64,000 nucleotides of DNA, taken from positions 205,397 through 269,396 of the forward strand of contig UYJD01000013.1 in the NCBI GenBank assembly GCA_900618795.1. The letters run 5' to 3'. The notes beneath the pieces were generated by a model. The model saw only the letters and a list, made by a program, of their open reading frames with translations. It did not search any database and was not told the DNA's origin. The position numbers and the translations under genes are program-made. The stretch comes from Cyanodermella asteris. Taxonomy: Eukaryota; Ascomycota; Lecanoromycetes; Ostropales; Stictidaceae. This document shows, piece by piece, positions 31,266 to 44,163 of the stretch (positions are counted from its first letter, which is position 1; each line of letters starts with the position of its first letter).

Positions 31266-32207
31266 TCAGTCATCGACATGAGACACGAAGACCAAGTAGA
31301 AGAGGAACACTGAGAACCGCGTGCCACTTTCGTTCTGGACTGCCAACCGGGACCTGGGGCTCCATGGGTCAGGTAGCAAGTTTGGTCGGCTGCGACAAGT
31401 GTGTTCCTGCAGCTTAGTCACTTGGCAGTAGTGTTGCCGTTTTTCCGTAGAGCTGCTTCTCATGCTGAGATGACGAACCAGGACAGCGAGCCAGTGACCA
31501 GGACGCCCGGACATTTCCTGCAACAACGAGGTAATCTCGGCACTGTCACAGAGGCGCTCGGCGAGAACTTTCGAGGAGCTATGCAGCCAGCCACGGCCGC
31601 TATTCATAGTTCCCAGCGGCCCGTGAGACGGCGTGAGTCGAGGAATGAGGGCAAAGCTTGGAGTTTGTGAGCGCCCAGTATAGGAGTGCCCTGGTCGACG
31701 AGGCGCTTCCAGGTGAGTTGAACGCATGACTGCGCCAGGCGGTGTGTTGGTTGTGTACAGTAGCCCAAAGCAGCCACGCCGAGGTTGACAGGCCGATGCA
31801 AGGACTGTTATGCAGATATTCACGGCTATTATCGTGGTGGCGATGGTGATACCCATGCTGAGGACGAGCGAGTTGGCCGCATAATTCGAAGACCGGCTGT
31901 CGGCGACCCTATCACAGAGCTGTCGCACACCATTTTGCGGAGAGGGGGCCGACTGTGCAGACGAGGCATGTTTTCCAGAGCGCTGAGTGCTTTGTGCAAG
32001 GTGTGAAGTTGTCGCAGTTGGCTCCGCAAAGCTGGGCCTGGTCAGATGGAAATGGAGCGGTCTAGACCGCGCTGTCGATATGTTGCAGATGTGGTTGTGT
32101 CGCCGGGAGCCCTGGCGCTGCATCTTGCTTCCCGCAGCAAGCAGCGACCGTTGAAACCTTTTCGACCGGCGCCGATGAGAAAGTGCTGTTCGCTGCACAC
32201 CCGGCAT
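31266..32207 (-). CDS. Doubtful frame with one hydrophobic segment
   Basis: Starting at ATG 32207 the frame is open for 313 codons. It contains one strongly hydrophobic segment (LVLSMGITIATTIIAVNICI), which could be a membrane helix. The flanks are rich in Arg, Ser and His, as is usual for spurious frames in GC-rich DNA, and no family is recognised. Listed only because of its length. Confidence 0.2.
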   Translation of the reverse strand: MPGVQRTALSHRRRSKRFQRSLLAAGSKMQRQGSRRHNHICNISTARSRPLHFHLTRPSFAEPTATTSHLAQSTQRSGKHASSAQSAPSPQNGVRQLCDRVADSRSSNYAANSLVLSMGITIATTIIAVNICITVLASACQPRRGCFGLLYTTNTPPGAVMRSTHLEAPRRPGHSYTGRSQTPSFALIPRLTPSHGPLGTMNSGRGWLHSSSKVLAERLCDSAEITSLLQEMSGRPGHWLAVLVRHLSMRSSSTEKRQHYCQVTKLQEHTCRSRPNLLPDPWSPRSRLAVQNESGTRFSVFLFYLVFVSHVDD

Positions 32208-32943
32208 CAACCGCCCGATAGGCGGCGGAAATTAATGCTCACAAGCTGGATCGCTGTTTCGACGCCTGTGGCGGCTGGGATGCTGAGGCACAGCCTGTGC
32301 GGAGGCGTTTCGTCCTCTGTCTTACCTTGAAAACTCTCAGACGCTCAGAGTCTGGCCGAACCGGTCGAGGCACTGCTGCGGAGACGATTCGACGCTGGCT
32401 CGAAGTGGCTCCTGCTTCCTATTGCTGCCAGGGACCCAAGACCATCCTTCAGACTGGAGTCACTGCACGCCCGTTGTCTGGCCGTGGCGCGAAGCGTCTT
32501 CGATATGCTTCTGACATGGGCCGACCAGCAGTGCCAGCCCCTTGAGGAGACTCATCTGCTAGACTTTCTCGCTCGCCTTGAGACAATGTCTCTGCTGTAG
32601 TTAACTTGAAGCCTTATCATTTCCTCCGTCCCTCTCAGGCAGCTGAGTCTGTCCACACTTTGCAGGACGCCACCTTTCGCCTGATACTTTCTTTACTTGG
32701 TGCAGTAGCTCCCGACACTCCATCCATCGCAGCTCCTGGTTGAGAATCCAGCCCAAAGCCGTGGCTGCCGGGCGCCGGCTGGCTTTGTTCGCGCTTTGCT
32801 GCAGGGCTCAGGCTGCTCAGTACCGTACTCCAGTGGGCCCTGTGCTACAGCTACCTGGGCACCGCAATTCATATCTTCTGCGCTCCCTCATTCACGCCCT
32901 CGGTCTGCTCAGCATCTCTCCACGGCGCCTCTGATATATACAC

Positions 32944-34248
32944 ATGACTTCGACATCTGCACGCTTCCAGCAGGAGAGGTCGAAGCAGCTTGTCAAAGAC
33001 AGACAGCGCCGACTGTCTACTCTGCGTTTGGCTTCTCTGAGTTGCCTCTCCTGCATGTGGTTGGCGACAGGACTGCACCAGAAACCCACCATGCCAGGAG
33101 ATGTGATGCAACCCATGCTTGTTTCAACAATCATGTCACCACTTGACACAATCCGCCCGTCTTCGCCACGGGCCATCCTCTCTGAGCACTCACCACTCAA
33201 GAAACGCAAGATCGGAGGCTCCGTCACTTTCGATTTCGGGCACCGATATGCCTCTCGCAGCGGGAGTCTTGCTCTGCTGAGGGTCCTCTCAGGCCCGAGC
33301 AGCCCCACAGTCGAGCTGGTCACCACATCGCTACCCGCCTCGCCTGCTTCGAGGAAGCCACTCGCACCGGCTTTCAAGGTGAAGCGAACCAATTCACAGT
33401 CGGAATCTGTGCAGTCATTGCCGCGTGACTTGGCGATTGGGCAGACGGCAGATTCCACCGTCACTCGCCCTGCCTCCACACAGCCTTCCCGCAACAAATC
33501 CCACAGTTTGTCCAGCATGCCATCAAAAGACGAACAGGAACCCGGACCGCCATCGTTCCCGCAACTGGCTGCAGCCAACGCATTGGCAGGCGCTGACAAA
33601 GAATCGTGCTTGACCTTTATTCCTCCAAGCACAGCGGACGACATTACAGCCTGGTTCGATCCAGAGTCGTCGGCGGGTACCAGCCTCAAGAACAAGCTCA
33701 ATTCTCTCGCCAGCGGCCAAAGCATGGTCTTCGTGTATCCTACTCAGAGGGGTGCAAGGACGTTCGCTACAGAGGTCCTTGCCCCAGTCTTGGACCCTGT
33801 CCTTCGTCGAGCGGTCAATGAACACGGACTGAAGACAGATTCGGCGGCCACAATCCGCAAAATGGAGGCAGTCGATAGCATGCTCGATGCAGATGATCTG
33901 GAAGAGACCATCGAAGGCATCGTCGACATGGCCAACTCTGAGACAGCAGATGGTCAGTTCCGCATTCAGCACAGCAACACTGCCAGCGTGGCTTTGTCGT
34001 CGGATTACTGGAGGTACCACTGGATCAAGCAGGAAAGGCCACGAGTCCGAAAGGTCATCGAAGCTGGCCTTGAGAATGGCGGCGGTGCTCCTGTCGAGAT
34101 GGCAGGAATCAGCGTCCCCAGAAGTCCGATTCGTGTTGCTGAAGAAATGCTGGAGAGTGTGAGAACCCGCACATCTGGTAACTCGGAGGGTGGTGACCGA
34201 GCCACGGCTGCGATTGAAGTCGGAATTTTCGTTCTGGCCAGAAGTTGA
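32944..34248 (+). CDS. Unrecognised fungal protein with C-terminal globular domain
   Basis: A single exon encodes 434 residues. The first 200 are basic and Ser/Pro-rich, with a nuclear-localisation-like SPLKKRKIGG (about residues 81-90). The globular part begins near residue 220 (CLTFIPPSTADDITAWFDPESSAGTSLKNKLNSL) and includes VFVYPTQRGARTFATEVLAPVLDPVLRRAV, a tryptophan/tyrosine-rich SSDYWRYHWIKQERPRVRKVIEAGL, and an alpha-helical tail. The YPTxRGAxTF block looks like a conserved motif of a filamentous-fungal family, but I cannot name it. It is probably nuclear; function unknown. The ATG is the first in frame after a stop. Confidence 0.7.
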   Translation: MTSTSARFQQERSKQLVKDRQRRLSTLRLASLSCLSCMWLATGLHQKPTMPGDVMQPMLVSTIMSPLDTIRPSSPRAILSEHSPLKKRKIGGSVTFDFGHRYASRSGSLALLRVLSGPSSPTVELVTTSLPASPASRKPLAPAFKVKRTNSQSESVQSLPRDLAIGQTADSTVTRPASTQPSRNKSHSLSSMPSKDEQEPGPPSFPQLAAANALAGADKESCLTFIPPSTADDITAWFDPESSAGTSLKNKLNSLASGQSMVFVYPTQRGARTFATEVLAPVLDPVLRRAVNEHGLKTDSAATIRKMEAVDSMLDADDLEETIEGIVDMANSETADGQFRIQHSNTASVALSSDYWRYHWIKQERPRVRKVIEAGLENGGGAPVEMAGISVPRSPIRVAEEMLESVRTRTSGNSEGGDRATAAIEVGIFVLARS

Positions 34249-35137
34249 TCACCCAAAGAACTGGGCACGACATGACATTGCGTTCAAGCGTTTGACTACA
34301 TGATACCCCGCATACATAGGCATGAACCAAAGGTATGACCTAGTCATGATTAAATAATCGATATGAAGCTGCAACGACCACACATTTGGCCCCCCATCCC
34401 GTCCATGTCTTTCGAATAGAACCACAGTGCGTAATCTTACATCGAAATGGAGCAAATTCAAATTTCGCAGCCATGAACCATTACACAGCTATGCAAACAA
34501 TGCAATGCGCGATGGCAGACAGGGCGCAGATAAAGGATTGCAGATTTGCGATAAGACAGAGCCGCATTGGAGCCGCACATGGCCGAGGTGCATCGGGGCA
34601 ATCTATTTCTGGCACAATGCATCACCAGCTTTGAGCAAAGACCAACCGATGCGAACTTGCCGTTTTCTCAATAGCGGACAACAATACACAGACAGCCAAC
34701 AACACAGTAGCTGCAGACGCCTGTCTCATGCCATGAAGCAAGCTGCCTTCATCCGGCGAAGGCGGACAGACAGCCGAAGCGTTCTGTCGGGCCGAACGTA
34801 ACTCCGGGGCTCAGAAGCAGTCATGCATCGCCAAGGCGGGTACCGACTCCGCCATCTTCCTCTGCCTCTCGATGCTATCCAAGCCCACACTCACCAATCC
34901 TGCCTACGGACAAGTTGCGTGTGAGAAGCTCTTTCCAGAGCTCCAGACGAACCCTCGGTTCGCGCAGGACTCATTTCAAGTTACCATCGCTTTTTAGTCC
35001 TCATCAACTCCTGACATCCTGAGAACTTTCACCATCCACTTTGGCGCCAGCTACCCTCGTAGCTGCTAAGGCATTTTACCACCCACACCAGCTTATCTAG
35101 CACTGCTGACTCCTGCCAGCGCTCTGTCATACTTGCA
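34249..35137. other. Intergenic stretch, nothing seen
   Basis: It holds the 3' region of the preceding gene and the CT-rich promoter of the Sds3-like gene. No supported frame or repeat. Confidence 0.5.
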
Positions 35138-36552
35138 ATGGCACAAGCGCCCCTGGTTTCTGCATCGAATCAGCGCAGGATGTCGGGCAGTCCCAACCTC
35201 GCCCAGCAGCCGCTGTCGAAGCGCGACAAGAAGAGGCAGGCCGTCGAGAACCGGATCACCACCATCGCCGAGAGCTTCGCAAGAGAGCGAGAAGTACACT
35301 GCCGTACGCAATTGAGCGCCATCAATCGCGACATATACTTTGTCATGCGCGCAAGTCCATATGGGAACAAGCCACTGGACGATTCTCTGGACGAGGCCTT
35401 CTCTGACGTCGTCTCACAGCCCTCGGCTGCAGGTTCGATAGACGGCGACGCCAGAGCACCGCCACTGGGCAAGTTTGCGCAACGTTTCGTCAATAACGTC
35501 AACGATGCGATGGAAGAGAGGGATGCAAGAATCACGGACATTCACGTAAGTTCCCTACCTGCGCTGGCAGGGCTGCCCACCTCATCGTGGCGTTTGCTGA
35601 CCCTGCTCAGTCACGATTTCAGGCCAAGGGCCAATCACTGAGACTCGACTACGAATTCTGGTTCGCAACTGCAGAAGCTGAAAGAGATTCCCTCCGCCGG
35701 TCCATGAGAGATCGGCTCATACAGTCCATCGAGGTCAAGCGACGTCAGCTCAAGAAAGAGAAGGAACAGCTCGATGCTGCAGACTACAGCACATTGGTGA
35801 ACAACAACCTGACTCTGATAGCTCCTGGCAGTCCTGGCGGCAGTCACATGTCCCGAAAGACCCGCACCACAAGAAGAAACGATCCTGACGAGCAAGCCGT
35901 TGCCGAATTGTCAGGCAAACGCAAGCGCAAGTTTGCTGACACCGACATTGGCTCACCGAACCCGGCTAGCTCAAGATCAAGACAAGAGATTTCGGGGTCC
36001 GCTCTGTGGGAGCGGATCAATTCCTCGTCGTCATCATCGCTTGTCAGCACGGAGGTCAAGGTGGAGAACTACTTTACCGCCAAAGAGCTGGTCACGCAGA
36101 ACAAACACGCGAGGGAATTTGTCGCGCGCAAATGGGCGGAGAAGCAAAACGCCCTCCAAGACGTCGCATCTACGGGCACGAATGGCACAGCGAACCACGA
36201 CGGCGACGACGCAGATGCCATGGAACTGGAATTGAATCCTCTGCTAGTGGCTCCTGCGATGGATCGGACTGGAAGCAGTCATGCCACAAGATCTACCAGG
36301 GCGTTACAGACAGCCGCGACAGAGAACCTATTGCATTACGATCCCAACTCTGCTGCCCAAGTCGCGGCCCGGAATTACGACGAGAAAGATGCACAGCAAA
36401 TGTACGGCCAAGCTGTACTGGAGGCGATTGCGTTGCGAAGTCACCTCAAAGAAACCAACAAAGATCTTGAGGCGCATCCGACCACAGGCTTCAGCCTCCA
36501 GGAGCAGCTGGAGGACTGGCATTATCTATGCAGCATGGACGGAGCGGGTTAG
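35138..36552 (+). CDS. Sds3-like subunit of an Rpd3L-type histone deacetylase complex
   Basis: Two exons, 35138-35545 and 35611-36552, are joined by a 65-nt intron (GTAAGT ... GCTGAC ... CTCAG, phase 0), giving 449 residues. The N-terminal half is a long charged coiled-coil region: KRDKKRQAVENRITTIAESFAREREVHC, then QLSAINRDIYFVMRASPYGNKPLDDS, then FVNNVNDAMEERDARI running through the splice junction into YEFWFATAEAERDSLRRSMRDRL. This matches the Sds3/Dep1 family, whose members scaffold the Sin3-Rpd3 large corepressor complex in the nucleus. The remainder is a basic, low-complexity region with GKRKRKFADTD and a helical tail. Assignment is from the coiled-coil pattern; Sds3 versus Dep1 is not settled. 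Confidence 0.7.
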
Positions 36553-36818
36553 GAAACGCATAGCACGGCCACGGACATGTCACGAATGAACGAAGAAAGC
36601 CTGGATATCTGCACATGGGACGGCAAGCAACGCCTGAGTTGTTTTCTAGCGTTACGATGATACCACCATTTGATAGCAATGCCGACGTCAATCCTCTAGG
36701 ATAGACACGAGGCTTTGTGCGCGTGAAATCCGCTTTCACAATTATGAATCATTTGAAACCAACTCCTTCCTGAACGCCGGACGCGTGCTTTGATTGCGAA
36801 ATGCCGATGACCGTCCAT

Positions 36819-38028
36819 CTAAAATACACTGATGTAGTTGCCTATCCGATCCTTTTGCTGCTGAGCTATGCACTCTGCTATCCATGTGATGTTTCGTATT
36901 TCCTAGAATCGTTAGCCGGGGACCAGGAGTTTGTCCATTGTACCATCTCACCTGTTCGCGTAACCGTACCCACGCATATACGATCGAATATGTGAACTGC
37001 CGCGTGAAAGAGATCTTCGCAATCTCCATCTCCTTTTGATAGAACATGTCCTCCAAGCTCTTCCCCTCTCCTCCGGATCCACCACCCATGTTGCCCGGCC
37101 CGCCGGCCATCGCATTCCCATTCATGCCTGCGGCATCGAAAAAGCTCTTGTAGTCGCCCACCCCGCTGACGGCCAACCCCACCCCCTCCACATCGTCCGC
37201 CCTCGACAACATCAGCGTCCCCTCCGGATGCAACTTGCCAAACTCGGGGTACAACTTCTTCCTCTCCGCCTTGCTCAGCTCCGTCCCAAAGCTGTTCAGC
37301 GTAATATTGATACTCCGGCGATCCGCCTCGAATTCCAGCAGCTCCGCCATGCTGTCCGCGGTCGGCGTGCCCGCCAACTCTGGGTGCGTGGTCACGAACT
37401 TGTAGAAATCATCGAGGTAATTCTTGTACAGCGTGTTGCGCACGATTTCGATGTTCAGTTCATCCAGATCCTGGTGCGAGAGGGAACCTTTGAAGAACGG
37501 CGCGAGCGGCGTTTCGACGAGGACGCTGTTGTATAGCTCTTCGATGTTGGTCGCCACGCACAGGACCGGCATGGTCTCGAACCACCCCAGCGGATGGCAG
37601 CGATCGAGGAGCTCGCGCGTGTCTCGCTCGTGCAGGGTGCCCGTGATCAGGAGGGCGACGTTGTCGATCATGTAGCCGTAGGTCAGGTAGTCCATGAACT
37701 TGGAAAGCGTGCCCGTCGCCTGGGCTTGCAGGTAGCGGAATTCGGCGACGAGCTTCTCGGTCGTTTTGTTGGCGAGCGCGGAGGTCGAGGAGCCGGGCGG
37801 GAGGGAGGTTATGAATTCGCCGTAGGCGGGGGCCAGTTGCGTTTTGACGTCGTCGATGGTTTCGCATTGGGCGAGCGTGCTGTAGTTGGCGTTTGTGAGG
37901 AGGGTGTTGCGGTACCCGCGGACGATGCCTTCCAGGTAGCTGTGAGGGAGGTTAGTGGCGGCTGGACGGAGAACGATGGTGGAGAGGGGGACTCACCCGG
38001 AGTCGACGTTGAAGAAGAGACCTTCCAT
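36819..38028 (-). CDS. VMA6: V-type proton ATPase subunit d (V0 sector)
   Basis: Three exons on the minus strand, 38028-37997, 37939-36952 and 36902-36819, with introns of 57 and 49 nt that keep phase, give 367 residues, close to the fungal family length. The N terminus MEGLFFNVDSGYLEGIVRGYR and the C terminus ending GNYISVF are characteristic. Internal family blocks include MDYLTYGYMIDNVALLITGTLHERDTRELLDRCHPLGWF and NTLYKNYLDDFYKF. Subunit d is a soluble, mainly helical cap on the membrane rotor. It couples the central stalk of V1 to the c-ring, and so is needed for acidifying the vacuole and Golgi. A Gly/Met-rich loop (AGGPGNMGGGSGGEG) is an expansion relative to yeast. It faces uS15m across a 307-bp divergent promoter. 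Confidence 0.95.
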
Positions 38029-38335
38029 CTTGATTTTGGCGGTCTGAACTATTACCTGAGAGCTGATCGTGAAGGTGTGCAGAGCTGCTGGAGATGGTCA
38101 TCCGGCCGCCTTCGATACGTCAAGGTCAAGTTCGCCAAATGCGGTTAGCGGCGAAACTTGGCTTCCGCAGAAGCTCGAGAAAGTTGAATCTCCCGCTCCA
38201 GTAGGACCAGCTCGATGCTCACCACCATATTCATTGCAAATATGTTACGGCTGGGAACATCACTGCCATTGAGGCTACTCCGAGGCAAGCTAAATGCAAT
38301 CTTCTCGTGATTCAATCCAAGCTAACGTTCCAAAG
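38029..38335. promoter_or_regulatory. Divergent promoter, VMA6 / uS15m
   Basis: These 307 bp separate the two start codons and must hold both promoters. No specific site was recognised. Confidence 0.5.
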
Positions 38336-39417
38336 ATGCCACCCCGAAGCAATTCGCGCCTCTCCCTACGATTGCCAGCAGCACTGTCTGGCAACGACAA
38401 TTCTCAACCACAGAGCCTCGAGAGATCAAGAGAAGAGGAGCCTTGATCCACGTGACGCCCCGGCTACGAAGGAAGAAGAGATACACAGACCCCCAACAGA
38501 AGCGTGTATCGGAAGCACGACAGCGCAAGAACATGGCACGACAAGCAGTCCTCCGAGAGGAGCGCGCCCTCGCCCTCGGCGATCCAGTACGCGGTAAAGC
38601 AGAACCCACACCCTTCGTCGAGTCCCTAGACGATGCCATCGACCCCGAAGATGCGGCCGCCATCAAGGCATCCGGCACAGGGGAGCCGCGCGAGGTAGAC
38701 ACCGACCCGCAATCCATCGCAGCCGAGATGACCGATCTCCCGCCCTCGACAATGACAGAAAAAGACACTCCAAAACCGAAATTCTTGAATGCGTTCATCA
38801 CCCCGTCGATGATGGAGGAAAGCTTGGAGCGTTCGCGATCGCTAGTCAGGCACCCGAAGGAACATAGAGGACCTGCAGTTGATCGGACGGAAGAGAGGCG
38901 AATCGAAGGCATACAAGCTAGCGAGCACGAGACCGCGACGGAAGCCATCAACCGCATCCTAGCCGTCCAGAGCGCCAACGCAAAGGGCCGCAAACACATC
39001 AACATCCAGCGCTGCATCGAGGAGTTTGGGCGACACAACACCAACAAGATACTCGCACCCAAGAATCCTGGCGCCGCTGTCACAAAGGCCACGACGGACG
39101 ACGCCAGCGTGGTCGGCGAAGCCCTCACCAACGCAAGGACATCCATTACGGACCGGGAACGGGCCGGCCCGGACACTGGCAGCAGCGAGGTACAGATTGC
39201 CATCTTGACTGCGAAGATCCGGAGATTGGCTGATGAGCAGGAGGGCGCTGGAAGGCAGGATAAGGTGAATAAGAGGAATTTGAGGTTGCTGGTTCACCGG
39301 CGACAGAAGTTGTTGAAGTACTTTTTGAAGAAGAGCCGCGGGGGTCCGACGTGGCAGCATTTGATTGATACGTTGGGACTCACACCTGCTACTTGGAAGG
39401 GGGAGATTTCGCTTTGA
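38336..39417 (+). CDS. Mitochondrial ribosomal protein uS15m, 5' frame break
   Basis: The C-terminal domain carries the S15 signature (DTGSSEVQIAILTAKIRRL, NKRNLRLLVHRRQKLLKYFLKK), so this is the small-subunit protein uS15m (yeast Mrps28 family), which binds 15S rRNA. The main frame is open from about 38338 to 39417 but has no ATG before 38533. Upstream in that frame is a typical presequence end, WQRQFSTTEPREIKRRGAL. The likely initiator, ATG 38336, reads MPPRSNSRLSLRLPAALS, a good amphipathic presequence, but in another frame. One base appears to be missing between about 38365 and 38390. A non-canonical upstream exon is the alternative. The long charged insert (residues about 40-200) is usual in fungal mitoribosomal proteins. 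Confidence 0.85.
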
Positions 39418-40261
39418 TTAAGTGGCGGGATGTCAGTCTGGAAGTGAAAGTGGAATTGTACAATAACATCAGCGCTGGCGTTGCCGATGCCGGGTTCTGG
39501 CTGCGCTATTTCTTGTATATCATGTTTTTGAACACAACATGCACCGTTCTTAGTCATAGATGGGACAGTCTTGTTCGAAATGGACTCTCTAATTGACCGA
39601 GGTCTATTCTATGGTTCATCTCTAGCCAGTGGGATCTGTGTAAACTATGTACACATGGTTTGCAACAGCCTGCTAAGCGACATTGCCAGCTACGAGAAGA
39701 GTGCCTATACAGCGAGCAAGCTACCAACTTACGAACCGTGTCTCTGACGTAAATGTCAGGAGCTGCGAGAACGTTCAGCTCGCATACTTGATCTTTTCGT
39801 GCAAGTCAATGATCAGATGAGGGGCGACAGCCGTACTTGCAGCGAGTATTGGAAGGGCTACAAGACCACCTGTGAGAGTCCCCATCATGCCTCAATCGAG
39901 ACATGAATCGGCCAGAGCACAAACCAAACGTAGCACCGACGCGGGTTACACCGAACGAAGATGCCGTTCAGAAATCCAAGGTGCACGGCCAAGTCCTGTC
40001 AAAGATGGGGGTTCAGCGAAGCAAGCTTTAGCGCAGCAGGGGAATCAATCGTCTCGACAAGCCTCGGTTCACGTCACGGCTCACATCCGAAAGCACAAAC
40101 TACTAGGTACCCCAGATTTCTCAACTCACCTCACACAAATTGTCACCACTCATTGTCACAGAGAAAAAATTAGTTTGGAGTGTCTCTCTGTGGTGTGCAC
40201 GACTGATTTTAGAATCTTGCTTCAGAAGAACTACTTGACCTGAATACGAAAGCTTATCGAT
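39418..40261. other. Intergenic stretch, nothing seen
   Basis: It lies between uS15m and the SDR gene. No supported frame, repeat or RNA gene. Confidence 0.5.
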
Positions 40262-41350
40262 ATGGCTCCTTCGGACCGAATCGCTCAGGTCGCGGCCCAC
40301 CTCAACTACCCCAAGGGCATGCTCGCAGGCCAAGTGGCGATAATCACTGGTTCCGGACAGGGCATCGGGGCCGAAGCGGCGAGGCTGTTTGCCAATGAGG
40401 GTGCTTCGGTCGTTGTGTCTGATATCGATGCCGGTGAGTACAATAGTCTTTCAGTGCACAAACAATGTATGAGATGGATGTTTTATCTATGCGACTGTAT
40501 CTGCATTATTACGGGCGAAACACAAGGAATGTAGATCAGAGCGAATACTGAAGAAATGAAACAGGCAAGGCAGAGTCGGTCGCCAGAGATATCAACAACA
40601 ACGGCGGCCGCGCCCTCGCCGTCCCCGGCGACATGCTCGACGCCGCTTACATGGACACCCTCGTCAAGAAGACGGCCGAATTCGGTAATGGCAAGATCCA
40701 CATCATCGTCAACAACGCCGGCTTCACCTGGTAAAGAAAACCCCAATGATCCCAGAGCCAGCCAAAATCCTCATCGTCCTCAATACTGACTTCGATATTC
40801 ACACAGGGACGGCTTAATCCACAAAATGACCGACAAGCAATGGGACACCATCATCGCCCTGCACAGCACCGCCCCCTTCAAGCTCACCCGCGCCGCGGCC
40901 CCTTACTTCCGCGTCCGCGACGGCGAGCCGCGCTCCATCATCAACATCTCCTCAACGTCCGGCGTGCACGGCAACGCGGGACAAGCCAACTACGCACTGG
41001 CCAAAGCCGGCGTGACCGGACTGACGAAAGCCATCGCCAAGGAATGGGGTCCGCAGTTCGGCGTGCGCGCCAACACGATCGCGTTCGGACACATTGCGAC
41101 GCGGTTGACGGCCGCGAAGGAAGATGGCGCGTTCACGACGCTGCCGGATGGGACGAAGGTGGCGCTTGGGATTCCGCAGAAGCAGAGGGCGCAGAAGGCG
41201 GGGGACGGGGCCGCTGCATATCCGGATATTCCGTTGGGACGGCCGGGAACGGCGACGGAGGCGGCGAGTTCGATTTTGGCGCTTGCGAGTCCGTTGATGA
41301 GTTATGTTGACGGGCAAACTATTATGGTCACTGGAGGGAGGAATATGTGA
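40262..41350 (+). CDS. Short-chain dehydrogenase/reductase (FabG-like SDR)
   Basis: Three exons, 40262-40433, 40565-40730 and 40807-41350 (introns of 131 and 76 nt, GTGAGT and GTAAAG donors), give 293 residues. This is a classical SDR: cofactor motif TGSGQGIG (residues 29-36), NNAG (107-110), catalytic Ser near 162 in NISSTSG, and YALAK with Tyr175 and Lys179. The end YVDGQTIMVTGGRNM is the usual C-terminal signature. An aspartate at the end of strand 2 (VVSDIDA) favours NAD(H). A large insertion around residues 220-260 (KVALGIPQKQRAQKAGDGAAAYPDIPLG) replaces the usual short substrate loop. The closest type is 3-oxoacyl reductase or quinone-type SDRs; the substrate is unknown. Confidence 0.88.
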
Positions 41351-41527
41351 GAAGAGGACACGAAATGAATGTGTTTGAATGTGAATAAGCTGTCTGCAAA
41401 AAGTCTGGGTATTTCGATTTCGTTCTGCTTCTTTGAAGACCTGGTATCATACAAGAATTTAACAAACGAGATTCTCAGAAGGTGGTTGCTAAAGAAACGT
41501 GGCGGAGAAGAAGTTCATTTTCGTCGC

Positions 41528-44163
<2,636 letters not shown>

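Larger units (their letters stand above)
25241..32943. other. 7.7 kb gene-poor stretch with weak coding fragments
   Basis: No complete gene is convincing. Minus-strand fragments with protein-like composition occur at 27921-28319 and 28532-29062, and a 313-codon minus-strand frame with one hydrophobic stretch at 31266-32207. None has a recognisable domain. The sequence gap at 26947-26971 falls here. No transposon ends, long repeats or RNA genes were seen. Confidence 0.4.

Noticed and set aside
38247-38335. ATG 38247 exon with a 29-nt intron as the true start of uS15m
   Set aside because: The peptide (MLRLGTSLPLRLLRG) is presequence-like and a GCTAAC is present, but 29 nt is shorter than the other introns seen here (49 nt or more); kept as an alternative only.
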